64,000 nt of DNA from Candidatus Neomarinimicrobium atlanticum (GTDB lineage Bacteria > Fidelibacterota > Marinisomatia > Marinisomatales > Marinisomataceae): positions 23,952 through 87,951 of the forward strand of contig AQSA01000006.1 in assembly GCA_000402815.1 (NCBI GenBank), written 5' to 3'. The first letter of the stretch is position 1; the number at the start of each line of letters is the position of its first letter. Below the pieces are notes generated by a model. The model was given only the letters and a program-made list of their open reading frames with translations. It was not told where the DNA came from and searched no databases. This document shows, piece by piece, positions 37,797 through 46,727 of this stretch. Both the position numbers and the translations under genes were made by a program.

Positions 37797-38794
37797 TTGT
37801 TAAGAAAAACAACCTTACCCAAAACTTTTCGTTTTGCTATATCTTCAATAGAAGAAACCGCGTCCTTCATGGGAACGGTTTTAGATATAAAGGGATTAAT
37901 TTTACCCTCAGCTAATAAAGCCCCTATTTTCTTTAGGTTTTTAGCGTGAACAACGGGCTCTTCTTTTTGAAAGCGCCCAATAAATACACCCGAAACAGCA
38001 CAACCCTTTAAGAGCATCAAATTAGCTGGAAAGGATGGAATTTTTCCTGCAGCAAAACCCACCACCAAGTATGTTCCTTTCCAACCAATAGATCTTAGAG
38101 CTGGCTCTGAAAAACAATCGCCCACCGGATCATAAATAATTGAATACCCACCTTTTTTACTTTTAGATTTTAATTCTCTCGTAAAAGCCATCTGGTCTTC
38201 TTTATCTAGTTTTTCACGTCCATATACAACAACGTCATCAGCCCCATACCTAACACAAACCTCAGCTTTTTCTTTATTAGAGACGGCCGCCACAACGCGC
38301 GCGCCATATGCTTTAGCTATATCTACCGCAGCTAAACCAACACCCCCGGCAGCGCCCAACACTAACACCTCATCCTTTTCGCTAATATTTGCTCTTTGTA
38401 ACAGGGCGTGTAAGCTTGTGCCATAAACCATAAAAACCCCCGCAGCAATATGATGAGGAAAAGACCGCGGAATAGGAAATGCAAACATTTCATGTATTAC
38501 AATCTTTTCTGCAAAAGCCCCAAAACCCTTAAAAAAAACTACATTGTCACCAACTTTTAAAGAAGAAACATTTTTCCCGACAGAGCTAACAGTCCCAGCC
38601 CCCTCATGTCCCGGGGAAAAGGGTAGGTTAGGTTTAAACTGATATAGACCTTGAACAATTAAGTTGTCGGGATAGTTAAGGCCAGCTGCTTTTATATCAA
38701 CAACTATTTCGTTAGGACCAGCAACAGGATCTGCGGTTTCCTCCCAAGATAGATTAGATACAGGACCAAACTCTTTACATAATAGCGCTTTCAT
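37793..38794 (-). CDS. NADPH:quinone oxidoreductase-like (zinc-free MDR family)
   Basis: 333 residues. The medium-chain dehydrogenase/reductase fold is shown by GLNYPDNLIVQG near residue 53, PGHEGAGTVSSVG near residue 80 and the Rossmann motif LGAAGGVGLAAVDIAK near residue 147. The zinc-ligand cysteines of alcohol dehydrogenases are absent, matching QOR/crotonyl-CoA-reductase-like members. The substrate is unknown. It lies 11 bases after purH in the same direction, so it may be the tail of the purine operon, though a metabolic link is not evident. Confidence 0.85.
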   Translation of the reverse strand: MKALLCKEFGPVSNLSWEETADPVAGPNEIVVDIKAAGLNYPDNLIVQGLYQFKPNLPFSPGHEGAGTVSSVGKNVSSLKVGDNVVFFKGFGAFAEKIVIHEMFAFPIPRSFPHHIAAGVFMVYGTSLHALLQRANISEKDEVLVLGAAGGVGLAAVDIAKAYGARVVAAVSNKEKAEVCVRYGADDVVVYGREKLDKEDQMAFTRELKSKSKKGGYSIIYDPVGDCFSEPALRSIGWKGTYLVVGFAAGKIPSFPANLMLLKGCAVSGVFIGRFQKEEPVVHAKNLKKIGALLAEGKINPFISKTVPMKDAVSSIEDIAKRKVLGKVVFLNN

Positions 38795-38805
38795 ACAACT
38801 CCTTT

Positions 38806-40296
38806 TTAGTGTTTAAAAACTCTCGTACCTGTAAAAACCATTGAAATTTTATATTCATTGCAGGCGTCTATAACTTCACCGTCTTTAATTGAGCCGCCCG
38901 GCTGTATAATAGACTTTATTTTATATTTTTTCATCAAATCGACAGAATCTCTAAATGGAAAAAAGGCATCAGATGCAAGAACGGCCCCAGAGGGAACCCG
39001 CACTTTTGTTAGTGCATATTTTACAGCATCAACCCTGCTTGTTTGCCCCCCAGAAATGCTAATTATTTTTTTATTATGCGCAACAACAATAGCGTTTGAC
39101 TTTGCATGTTTCACCGCCTTCCACGCAAGGTCAAGAGTTATAAGTTCGGACTTTGTTGGTATTTTTTTGGTAACAGTTTTTAACGTTGAGACATCTACCG
39201 TTGAAAGGTCTGTGTCTTGAACTACCCACCCACCAGCAATCTCTTTTCCAAGATTTTTTTTGGGCTTGTATTTCCCCATTGAAAGCACACGAAGATTTTT
39301 CTTTTTTGCAAAAATAGACAATGCACCACTGTCAAAGCTTGGTGCAATAATTATTTCAAAAAAAATCTTATTTAATTCTTTTGCTGTAGCCACATCACAC
39401 CTTTTATTCATTGCAATGACCCCACCAAAAGCCGAAAGAGGGTCTACTTTTAGTGCGTTAACAAATGCCAATTTTGATGTTTTGGCAGAACCAATGCCGC
39501 ACGGCGACCCATGTTTTACAATTACACAGGAAGGTTCTTCAAATTCATGAAGACATAAAAGCGCCGCTTCACCATCTAAGAAGTTATTATAGGACATTTC
39601 CTTGCCCTGTATCTGTTTTGCTTGTGGCAGACCAAAAGAGCCATGTTTATCATTTAAAACAAAAGCTTTTTGGTGTGGATTCTCACCATATCGTAAATGT
39701 ACAGCAGAGCTTTGAAGCTCTGTAGAAATGGCACGATCATAAGAAGCACAATGATCAAAAGCTTTTCCTGCCAGAGAAAGGCGTTTACTTTCATTTATGC
39801 CACCACCCCTAATTGAATTTTGTATACTTTTATAATCTCTGGGATCAATGATAACCGTCACCCATTTATTGTTTTTAGCGGCCGCCCTGATCATGGTTGG
39901 CCCACCAATATCAATATTTTCTATTTTTTCTGACATCGTAGATTCTGGATTTTTAGCGACCTTTTGAAATGGGTATAGATTACAAACAACCATATCGATC
40001 CACAAAATTTTGTTTGTTTTTGCTTCTTGCTGGTCCCTGTCTCTTTTTCCTAAAATACCACCAGCAATATTTGGATGAATCGACTTCACGCGCCCATCAA
40101 ATATTTCTGGAAACCTGGTTAATGATGAAACAGACCTAACTTTCACCCCATTTTGTTTTAATATTTTTGCTGTTCCTCCTGTAGCTATAATTTTAACACA
40201 TTGCTTTTGTAGAAACCGAGCAAACGGAACGATACCAGTCTTGTCTGAAACGGAAAGCAGGACCGTTTTTGGAATAATTTTATTTGATAAACCCAT
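38806..40296 (-). CDS. purH: Bifunctional AICAR transformylase / IMP cyclohydrolase
   Basis: 496 residues. The N-terminal MGS-like cyclohydrolase domain is marked by SDKTGIVPFARFL near residue 17 and ATGGTAKIL near residue 38. The C-terminal transformylase domain has LRYGENPHQKA near residue 202, KHGSPCGIG near residue 266 and SDAFFPFRDSVD near residue 447. It performs the last two steps to IMP. The start codon overlaps the psiE-like stop by one base. The segment after KKIPTKSELI is typical of the shorter bacterial forms. Confidence 0.95.
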   Translation of the reverse strand: MGLSNKIIPKTVLLSVSDKTGIVPFARFLQKQCVKIIATGGTAKILKQNGVKVRSVSSLTRFPEIFDGRVKSIHPNIAGGILGKRDRDQQEAKTNKILWIDMVVCNLYPFQKVAKNPESTMSEKIENIDIGGPTMIRAAAKNNKWVTVIIDPRDYKSIQNSIRGGGINESKRLSLAGKAFDHCASYDRAISTELQSSAVHLRYGENPHQKAFVLNDKHGSFGLPQAKQIQGKEMSYNNFLDGEAALLCLHEFEEPSCVIVKHGSPCGIGSAKTSKLAFVNALKVDPLSAFGGVIAMNKRCDVATAKELNKIFFEIIIAPSFDSGALSIFAKKKNLRVLSMGKYKPKKNLGKEIAGGWVVQDTDLSTVDVSTLKTVTKKIPTKSELITLDLAWKAVKHAKSNAIVVAHNKKIISISGGQTSRVDAVKYALTKVRVPSGAVLASDAFFPFRDSVDLMKKYKIKSIIQPGGSIKDGEVIDACNEYKISMVFTGTRVFKH

Positions 40297-40685
40297 TATA
40301 GTTCTGGAAGTTCGGGGCCCTTTTTATTTACCAGTTTATCTCTATAGGCAAGAGCCACAAGAGCCAGCGATAAAAGAGCAATAGATGCTGACAAATATAG
40401 AGAATCTAACCCCTCAACAGTGTCAAAAGAAATATGTCTCGCCAAAGCAAACATCCCAATGTATAAAGGATATCTTACCGGAATTTTTCCCGTTGAAAAG
40501 AAGATGTTTACCATTTGCATAATTTCAAGATATATAAAAAGCATCAATACGTTTTGAACCTTTATAACCCCAGAAGAAATAGCATAGTTAATTTCATACC
40601 CACAAAGAAATAACACCATTGCCAAAATAACAAGGTGTAACGCTTTTTCTACCAAAGAAGTTAATTGATATATTATATTATTCAT
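40296..40685 (-). CDS. PsiE-family membrane protein in the purine operon
   Basis: 129 residues with four hydrophobic helices. LFIYLEIMQMV near residue 50 and VRYPLYIGMFALARHI near residue 70 match the conserved core of the phosphate-starvation-inducible PsiE family. The function of that family is unknown. The gene is embedded between purN (8-base overlap) and purH (1-base overlap), so it is expressed with purine synthesis, an unusual partner. Confidence 0.78.
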   Translation of the reverse strand: MNNIIYQLTSLVEKALHLVILAMVLFLCGYEINYAISSGVIKVQNVLMLFIYLEIMQMVNIFFSTGKIPVRYPLYIGMFALARHISFDTVEGLDSLYLSASIALLSLALVALAYRDKLVNKKGPELPEL

Positions 40686-41253
40686 TTTTACCCCACGATT
40701 TAATTGATTCTATAAATGCTTCACCCTCAAGCTGCTGAACCCGCACTTTTAGGCTTTCAACAGTGTCGTTTTCTAAAACGCTACATTTTTTTTGCACTAA
40801 AATTGGGCCTTTATCTACCTCAGAAGTAACCAAGTGAATTGTGCACCCGGTTTCTTTGTCTTTATTTTTTAAGACAGCCTCATGAACATCTTTGTTCATC
40901 CCCCCGGCATATTTTGGCAATAAAGACGGATGAACGTTTAATATTTTTTTGTTCCACTTTTTAATAAAGGGCGTTGATAATATTCTCATAAAGCCAACAA
41001 GCAAAACCAAATCTACCTCTTTTTCAAGCAACTTATTACTGATTTGTTGATCAAACTCTTCCCTGTGCCTGTTTTTGTGCTCAATAATTGAAAAATCAAC
41101 CCCATACTTTTTTGCTTTATCAAGTATAAGGGCACTCCTATTATTAGTAATAATAATTTCAATTGAGGCATCCAACTTTCCAGAAAGAATAGCTTCTGCA
41201 ATAGGAACTACGTCGCTTCCGTTTGTTGAGCCCAATATGCCAATTTTAATCAT
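40678..41253 (-). CDS. purN: Phosphoribosylglycinamide formyltransferase (folate-dependent)
   Basis: 191 residues. The formyltransferase signature NVHPSLLPKYAGG lies near residue 107 with the catalytic Asn-His, and HLVTSEVDKGPIL near residue 142 contains the catalytic Asp. The N terminus IGILGSTNGSDVV is a variant of the usual G-SGSG-N loop. It formylates GAR using 10-formyl-THF, the third purine step. It overlaps purD by four bases. Confidence 0.94.
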   Translation of the reverse strand: MIKIGILGSTNGSDVVPIAEAILSGKLDASIEIIITNNRSALILDKAKKYGVDFSIIEHKNRHREEFDQQISNKLLEKEVDLVLLVGFMRILSTPFIKKWNKKILNVHPSLLPKYAGGMNKDVHEAVLKNKDKETGCTIHLVTSEVDKGPILVQKKCSVLENDTVESLKVRVQQLEGEAFIESIKSWGKNE

Positions 41254-42557
41254 CCCAACAACTCTTTCATGTTTCTTATACGATGATTAATTAGTTTGTT
41301 TGTCCCTACGTCTTTTCGGTGGAAAAGTTTTCCTTTGACCTCGCAAATACCCTTTTCAGCAATCTGTTCTGCCACATTAATTTCTTTGTTTATTCCAACA
41401 AAAGCCGCAGTCCTTGATCCCGTTGCCATAATTTTGCCTTTTGTTTTTTGAACAGCGGCAAGATATAGGTTGTTTTCACGTGGGTTGCACTTCACCTCAA
41501 AGTTTTTACTCGGATTGTTTGGGTAGCCATTAGGTACTGCATATTTACAGACAGTGGCTTCATTTTTAAAGCTAATTTTTAAGTTAGCAATAGAGCCAGA
41601 AACAATAGCGTTGCATATAGCAAGAAAATCTGTCTCTAATATACTCAACACATTCATCGCCTCTGGGTCGCCAAACCTTGCATTATATTCGATAACCTTT
41701 ACACCGCTTTTTGTTAACATAAAGCCCCCATATAAAATACCACGAAACCGCTGCCCGGTTTGTTTGTAGAGTTCTAGGGCGACGCGCTCATTTGTTTGTT
41801 GAGCTTCAAGCACATCCTTTTCTGAAAGAAAGGGCAGACTGTGATTAGCAAAAGAGTATGTCCCCATTCCACCAGTGTTAGGTCCAATATCCCCGTCAAA
41901 AGCTCTTTTATGGTCTTGAACAAGGGGCATGTGAGCACAGGTTGTTCCATCGCAAAAGCTCATTAAAGAAAATTCCTCCCCTAAAAATTTTTCTTCAATT
42001 AAAAACGTCCCACCACCACTCACTATAGAGCTAGCATAAGCAAGCGACTCTTCAATCGAATGAAGATGTTCACCAGAAATCTTCACACCCTTTCCACCCA
42101 TTAAACCATCATATTTAATAACATATTCTTCGTTTAGATGTCGTAAAAAATCCTCAACACCATCAACAGTAACAAACTCTTTTCTTTCGGGGTTCATTTC
42201 TGGAGAACAGAGGTCCAAAATATTTCTAGCAAACGCCTTACTGGTTTCAATCTTTGCCACGCCCCTTTTCGGCCCAACACAAGGAATCCCAACTTTTTCT
42301 AGTGCATCTACAAGGCCGGACTCAAGGGGGTTTTCTGGACCAATAATAGCAAGATCAATAGAAAGATTTTTAATTAATTCTAATACGTTTGAAACTTCAC
42401 TTGGAGACTGCTCAAAATATAGTTTAGATAAGTTTTTGATTTGTGGGTTGGTAGTAGAGGCAATACAATACAGGAGAGTGGAAGAAGAGCTTTCTTTAAT
42501 CTTTCTAGCTATGGCAACCTCCCTTGCGCCGGAACCAATTAAGAGCAATCCAATCAT
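41250..42557 (-). CDS. purD: Phosphoribosylamine-glycine ligase
   Basis: 435 residues with an ATP-grasp fold. The N-terminal LLIGSGAREVAIA is a GGREHA-like variant with Ser-Gly-Ala-Arg-Glu. GPENPLESGLVDALE lies near residue 75, VIKYDGLMGGKGVK near residue 145, DHKRAFDGDIGPNTGGMG near residue 216 and EYNARFGDPEAM near residue 290. It makes GAR from phosphoribosylamine, glycine and ATP. It overlaps purF and purN by four bases each. Confidence 0.95.
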   Translation of the reverse strand: MIGLLLIGSGAREVAIARKIKESSSSTLLYCIASTTNPQIKNLSKLYFEQSPSEVSNVLELIKNLSIDLAIIGPENPLESGLVDALEKVGIPCVGPKRGVAKIETSKAFARNILDLCSPEMNPERKEFVTVDGVEDFLRHLNEEYVIKYDGLMGGKGVKISGEHLHSIEESLAYASSIVSGGGTFLIEEKFLGEEFSLMSFCDGTTCAHMPLVQDHKRAFDGDIGPNTGGMGTYSFANHSLPFLSEKDVLEAQQTNERVALELYKQTGQRFRGILYGGFMLTKSGVKVIEYNARFGDPEAMNVLSILETDFLAICNAIVSGSIANLKISFKNEATVCKYAVPNGYPNNPSKNFEVKCNPRENNLYLAAVQKTKGKIMATGSRTAAFVGINKEINVAEQIAEKGICEVKGKLFHRKDVGTNKLINHRIRNMKELLG

Positions 42558-44011
42558 TGCTTTTTAGAGCTATCTATCCTACTATTTTCAAGGTGCTTTA
42601 AAAAATCTTTTGTTACACTTCCCGCACAATACTCACCCGTGAACACAGAGTCTTCAAAGCGTTTAATTTTTTTGTTTCCGATATGAGCCGAAAGCTTTAA
42701 GTCTTCGAGGTTTTGATAGATTAGCGTGTCGGCACCAATAAATCTTTCTACCTGCTTTACTGTTCTGTTGTGAGCCACAAGCTCTTTTGTTGCGGGCATA
42801 TCAATACCATAAACATTTTGGTATCTAATAGGGGGAGCCGCAGAAGCAAAAAAAACCTTCTTTGCGCCATTGTTTCTTACCATTTCAATAATTTTTTTAG
42901 AGGTATTGCCTCTTACAATAGAGTCATCTACAAGTAAAACATTTTTATTTTTAAACTCTATCTCAATGGGACTTAGTTTATGGGCTACAGATCTTTTACG
43001 AATGCTTTGTCCGGGCATGATAAAAGTTCTTCCTATATATCTATTTTTGATAAAACCTTCACGATATTTGATATCTAATTTATGAGCAACCTGCATTGCA
43101 GATGTTCTGCTTGTGTCGGGAATGGGTATAACAACATCTATGTCGAGATGGCCATATTCTTTTAAGATTTTATCGCCTAAATAGTCACCCATTCTTAAGC
43201 GAGACTTGTGTACAGAAATAGAATCTATGGTTGAGTCGGGTCTTGAAAAATAGACAAACTCAAATAGGCAGGGTGTATGATCAGATTTTTTATAACACTG
43301 TTTTTTTAATAACTCACCAGATTCAGAAATAATAATTGCTTCACCCGGCTTAACGTCTCTTTCAAAGGAATAACCCAAAGCGCTTAGGGCGGCGCTTTCT
43401 GACGCAACCATATAAGAACTACCGCTTTTACCAATAACCAAAGGACGAATTCCGTTTGGATCTCTGAATGCGACAATACCGACCCCAGCAACAATCATTG
43501 CTACAGCATACCCACCTTCACACTGTCGATATACATTTTTTAGTGCAGAAAAAACATGAGAATAATTCAGGGTCCTAAAATTTGTTTTATAAAGTTCATA
43601 TGAAAAAAGATTTAACAAAACCTCAGAGTCAGATCGAGTATTAAATTGACAAAAGTGTGTTTTTAAAAGATCTGCTTTAATTTTTTCACTGTTTGTAAGG
43701 GTTCCATTGTGAGCAAGAGAAATATTAACAGGGTTTGCAGAATAAAATGGCTGAGCTTCGCTTGCATCTGAACACCCAGCAGTGGGGTAGCGCACATGAC
43801 CCACACCTATGTTTCCTTCTAAGCTCAAAGATTCGTTGGTTTTAAAAACCTCCGTTACAACACCAACCTCTTTATGTAAAGACATTTTAGATTTATCCCA
43901 AGTAGCAATACCCGCAGCATCTTGCCCGCGGTGTTGAACCTGTATTAGTGCGTCATATATGTCACCAGCAACATCTTCTTTTTTATGATATATTCCAATA
44001 ATTCCACACAT
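42554..44011 (-). CDS. purF: Amidophosphoribosyltransferase
   Basis: 485 residues. The protein starts MCGIIGIYH, so Cys2 becomes the N-terminal nucleophile after Met removal, with no propeptide. QHRGQDAAGIA lies near residue 28, and the PRPP-binding loop VLLVDDSIVRGNTS near residue 367. The C terminus lacks the cysteine pattern expected for the Bacillus-type Fe-S form, so the E. coli-like class is likely. It commits PRPP to purine synthesis. It follows purB by three bases. Confidence 0.96.
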   Translation of the reverse strand: MCGIIGIYHKKEDVAGDIYDALIQVQHRGQDAAGIATWDKSKMSLHKEVGVVTEVFKTNESLSLEGNIGVGHVRYPTAGCSDASEAQPFYSANPVNISLAHNGTLTNSEKIKADLLKTHFCQFNTRSDSEVLLNLFSYELYKTNFRTLNYSHVFSALKNVYRQCEGGYAVAMIVAGVGIVAFRDPNGIRPLVIGKSGSSYMVASESAALSALGYSFERDVKPGEAIIISESGELLKKQCYKKSDHTPCLFEFVYFSRPDSTIDSISVHKSRLRMGDYLGDKILKEYGHLDIDVVIPIPDTSRTSAMQVAHKLDIKYREGFIKNRYIGRTFIMPGQSIRKRSVAHKLSPIEIEFKNKNVLLVDDSIVRGNTSKKIIEMVRNNGAKKVFFASAAPPIRYQNVYGIDMPATKELVAHNRTVKQVERFIGADTLIYQNLEDLKLSAHIGNKKIKRFEDSVFTGEYCAGSVTKDFLKHLENSRIDSSKKQ

Positions 44012-44014
44012 ATA

Positions 44015-45364
44015 TTAATATCGCCTTAAAATCTTTTTAATTTCACCAACATAGGTTGATGGGGTTAGACACAATAAAGCATTTTTATCTTTTTCTGAAA
44101 TATCTAAGGACTCGACTAGGGATAAATATGTGTCTTGATTTAAAGGTAAGCCCCTAGTCAATTTCTTTATTTTATTATAAGCCATCTTATCACCAGACTT
44201 TCTCAAAATGGTTTGAACCGCTTCAGCCAATATGCTCCACTGATTCTCTAATTCAGAACAAAGCTGATCTTTGTTTGGTTGAATTCTATTTAGTCCATTA
44301 ATAATGTTTTTATATGCTAACAAAGAGTGTCCAAAAGCAACACCAACATTTCTAAAAAGTGTACTGCCGCTTAAATCTCTTTGAAGCCTAGACCTTGAAA
44401 GCCTTGATGCTAAAAAAACAAAACTGGCGTTAGAGAGTTCCAGATTTCCTTCTGCATTTTCAAAAGAGATAGGATTAATTTTGTGTGGCATCGTACTAGA
44501 CCCCACCTCTCCAGGTTTATTAATTTGAGTAAAAATATTTCTACTTATATAAAGCCAAACATCAACACACATATCTGTTAAAATATTATTAACTCGAACA
44601 AAAGCATGCAAAAGTTCCGCCATAGAATCATTTGGTTCAATTTGTGTAGTAATTGGATTGTTTTTTAAACCTAAGTCCCTAATAAATTTTTCAGAAAAAC
44701 TAGTCCAAGACTCTTTGGGAAAGGCTATTTTATGTGCAGCAAAAGTTCCAGTAGCGCCAGAAAATTTAGCGAGCAACCTATGTTTTTTTATATGTGTAAT
44801 TTGTCTTTCTAGCCTGCTGTGGAAAACCGCCATTTCTTTGCCCAGTGTTGTCGTTGTAGCGGGTTGGCCATGAGTTAATGACAGCATTGGCATGTCTTTT
44901 GTTTTGCTTACCAACAACATTAAAAGAGAGGATAGTTGATTTAAGCTATCTAATAAAGACTCATCAACGCCACGTTGAAACATTAAAGAATAAGATGTAT
45001 TGTTAATGTCTTCTGATGTTAGGCCAAAATGAACAAAAGGAACCCATTTTGAAAACCCATTTTTTTCTAATTTTTTGGATAAATATCCAACAACAGCATT
45101 CACATCATGTTTTGTTTTTGCCTCAATTCTTTTAACCGCATTATATTCTTTTTGATCAAAGTTTTGATAAAAAGAGTGCAGCTGTTTTTGTTCTTTCTTT
45201 TTTAAAGATAGGTCTTTTTTAAGTGAGCGATGTTCGGATAGTGCAATCAGATACTTTACCTCGACTTCAAGGCGAAATTTCATTAAAGCCTGTTCTGAAA
45301 AAAAGCTATTTAACTCAGAAACATTTTTTTTATATCTACCATCTAGCGGAGATATAGCGCTCAT
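44015..45364 (-). CDS. purB: Adenylosuccinate lyase
   Basis: 449 residues. MSAISPLDGRYKKNV is the E. coli-type N terminus. The fumarase-superfamily signature GSSTMPHKINPISFENAEGN lies near residue 290, and the catalytic-His segment SLTHGQPATTTTLG near residue 165. It removes fumarate in two reactions, SAICAR to AICAR and adenylosuccinate to AMP. It overlaps purE by four bases. Confidence 0.96.
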   Translation of the reverse strand: MSAISPLDGRYKKNVSELNSFFSEQALMKFRLEVEVKYLIALSEHRSLKKDLSLKKKEQKQLHSFYQNFDQKEYNAVKRIEAKTKHDVNAVVGYLSKKLEKNGFSKWVPFVHFGLTSEDINNTSYSLMFQRGVDESLLDSLNQLSSLLMLLVSKTKDMPMLSLTHGQPATTTTLGKEMAVFHSRLERQITHIKKHRLLAKFSGATGTFAAHKIAFPKESWTSFSEKFIRDLGLKNNPITTQIEPNDSMAELLHAFVRVNNILTDMCVDVWLYISRNIFTQINKPGEVGSSTMPHKINPISFENAEGNLELSNASFVFLASRLSRSRLQRDLSGSTLFRNVGVAFGHSLLAYKNIINGLNRIQPNKDQLCSELENQWSILAEAVQTILRKSGDKMAYNKIKKLTRGLPLNQDTYLSLVESLDISEKDKNALLCLTPSTYVGEIKKILRRY

Positions 45365-45756
45365 ATTTTTCCTAAGCTCAATATTCTATGAACAGCTAAA
45401 GCACAATTACCCGGATCAAGAACCGTAAGAACGGGGGTCATGCTTGGCATTTGTAGTGTAGAGTGAATATTAATGCTCATATCGATCTTATCTGCGAAAG
45501 GAGGACAACCAATCGTTGGTTTGCTTGTGTTTGCTGCTACAAAACCGGACAGAGCATTGGATCTACCCGCAATTGTTACAAAAACAACAGACTCTTCTTG
45601 ACCGTAAGACCTTATAATTTCTAATACCTTTTCCGGATTTTTATGCGCAGAAGCAGCATGAGTTTCATGCTCTACTCCCACACTGTCTAGAGTAGATGTA
45701 ATTTTATCTGCATGGTGTTGATCGGATGTTGATCCCATAATTAATACTGCTTTCAT
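45361..45756 (-). CDS. purE: Class II PurE (direct AIR carboxylase)
   Basis: 131 residues. MGSTSDQHHADKI at residues 7-19 and SAHKNPEKVL near residue 36 are PurE fold markers. AGRSNALSGF at residues 63-72 replaces the GAAHLPG segment of class I mutases and is the class II (Treponema/animal-type) signature. Class II enzymes carboxylate AIR directly with CO2 and need no PurK, and no purK is seen in this otherwise complete operon. The protein is short at the C terminus relative to the usual 150-165 residues. It overlaps purB and purC by four bases each. Confidence 0.92.
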   Translation of the reverse strand: MKAVLIMGSTSDQHHADKITSTLDSVGVEHETHAASAHKNPEKVLEIIRSYGQEESVVFVTIAGRSNALSGFVAANTSKPTIGCPPFADKIDMSINIHSTLQMPSMTPVLTVLDPGNCALAVHRILSLGKI

Positions 45757-46727
45757 ATTAACCCCTTTATGTTATTTTTAATTCTTTGATCTATGTTTGT
45801 TAGGTCCGGAAAGTCAAATTTTTCACCGGTGATTAATTCGTATAATAAAATATAACGCGCAGACAGCTCAACGATTAGTTCGTCCGGAGCTTCTGGTAAA
45901 ACTTTGTCATTATAGGGGTCACAATGCTTTGCAAACCATAGTCGCAGAAATTCTTTATCAATGTTTTGCGGCTCTTCATCGTTATCAAAGCGAGATTGAT
46001 ATGTTTTTTCTATCCAATACCTACTAGAATCGGGGGTATGTATTTCATCAACAAATTTAATGTTACCAGAAGAATCCTTACCAAGCTCATACTTTGTATC
46101 AACCAAGATTAATCCATTTTTTGCAGCTATATCTTGACCATAATTAAATAAATCTAAGCTCATTTGTGCCGCCCTATCATAATCTTCTTCTGTCATTAAC
46201 CCCAGCGCAAGAATTTCACTTTTTGAAACGGGTCTATCATGAATTTTATCTTTTGTAGTTGGTGTTAGCATTGGCTGAGAAAGCTTTTGGTTTTTTTTCA
46301 AACCAGAAGGAATTTTATTTCCACAATATTCTTTAGCACCATTCTTGTAGACCGTCCAAAGAGACGTTTCTGTTGATCCTGTAATATATCCCCTTACCAC
46401 AAATTCTACCTGAAACACTTCGCACTTCTCAACCAAGGATATGTTAGGATCGGGGGTGCTAATAAGATGATTTGGAAACATATCTTTTGTTTTTTTAAAC
46501 CACCACGCACTAACCAAGTTTAAAACAACTCCTTTATAAGGTATTCGAGCAAGAACTCTATCAAATGCACTTTGTCGATCAGTAGAGACCATTAGAACTT
46601 TGTCGTCTAAGAAATAGGCATCACGGACCTTGCCCACCTGTTTATTTTTTACGTGAATGTTGGTATCCTGAATTGTGTTATTCAGGTTCTCGCTAATTAC
46701 CTGATAATATTTGTCGTCAATATTCAT
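45753..46727 (-). CDS. purC: Phosphoribosylaminoimidazole-succinocarboxamide synthase
   Basis: 324 residues, the longer yeast-like form rather than the ~240-residue type. KNKQVGKVRDAYFL lies near residue 26, STDRQSAFDRVLARIPYKG near residue 50, EFVVRGYITGS near residue 107 and LILVDTKYELGKD near residue 203 (the SAICAR synthase signature). It joins CAIR and aspartate using ATP. It overlaps purQ/S by 11 bases and purE by 4. Confidence 0.95.
   Translation of the reverse strand: MNIDDKYYQVISENLNNTIQDTNIHVKNKQVGKVRDAYFLDDKVLMVSTDRQSAFDRVLARIPYKGVVLNLVSAWWFKKTKDMFPNHLISTPDPNISLVEKCEVFQVEFVVRGYITGSTETSLWTVYKNGAKEYCGNKIPSGLKKNQKLSQPMLTPTTKDKIHDRPVSKSEILALGLMTEEDYDRAAQMSLDLFNYGQDIAAKNGLILVDTKYELGKDSSGNIKFVDEIHTPDSSRYWIEKTYQSRFDNDEEPQNIDKEFLRLWFAKHCDPYNDKVLPEAPDELIVELSARYILLYELITGEKFDFPDLTNIDQRIKNNIKGLI

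Noticed and set aside
41470..41486. Another CACGTG site as a possible third parS
   Set aside because: Only the central hexamer and the adjacent left-hand Ts match. The right flank does not, so it lacks the 14-bp palindrome.
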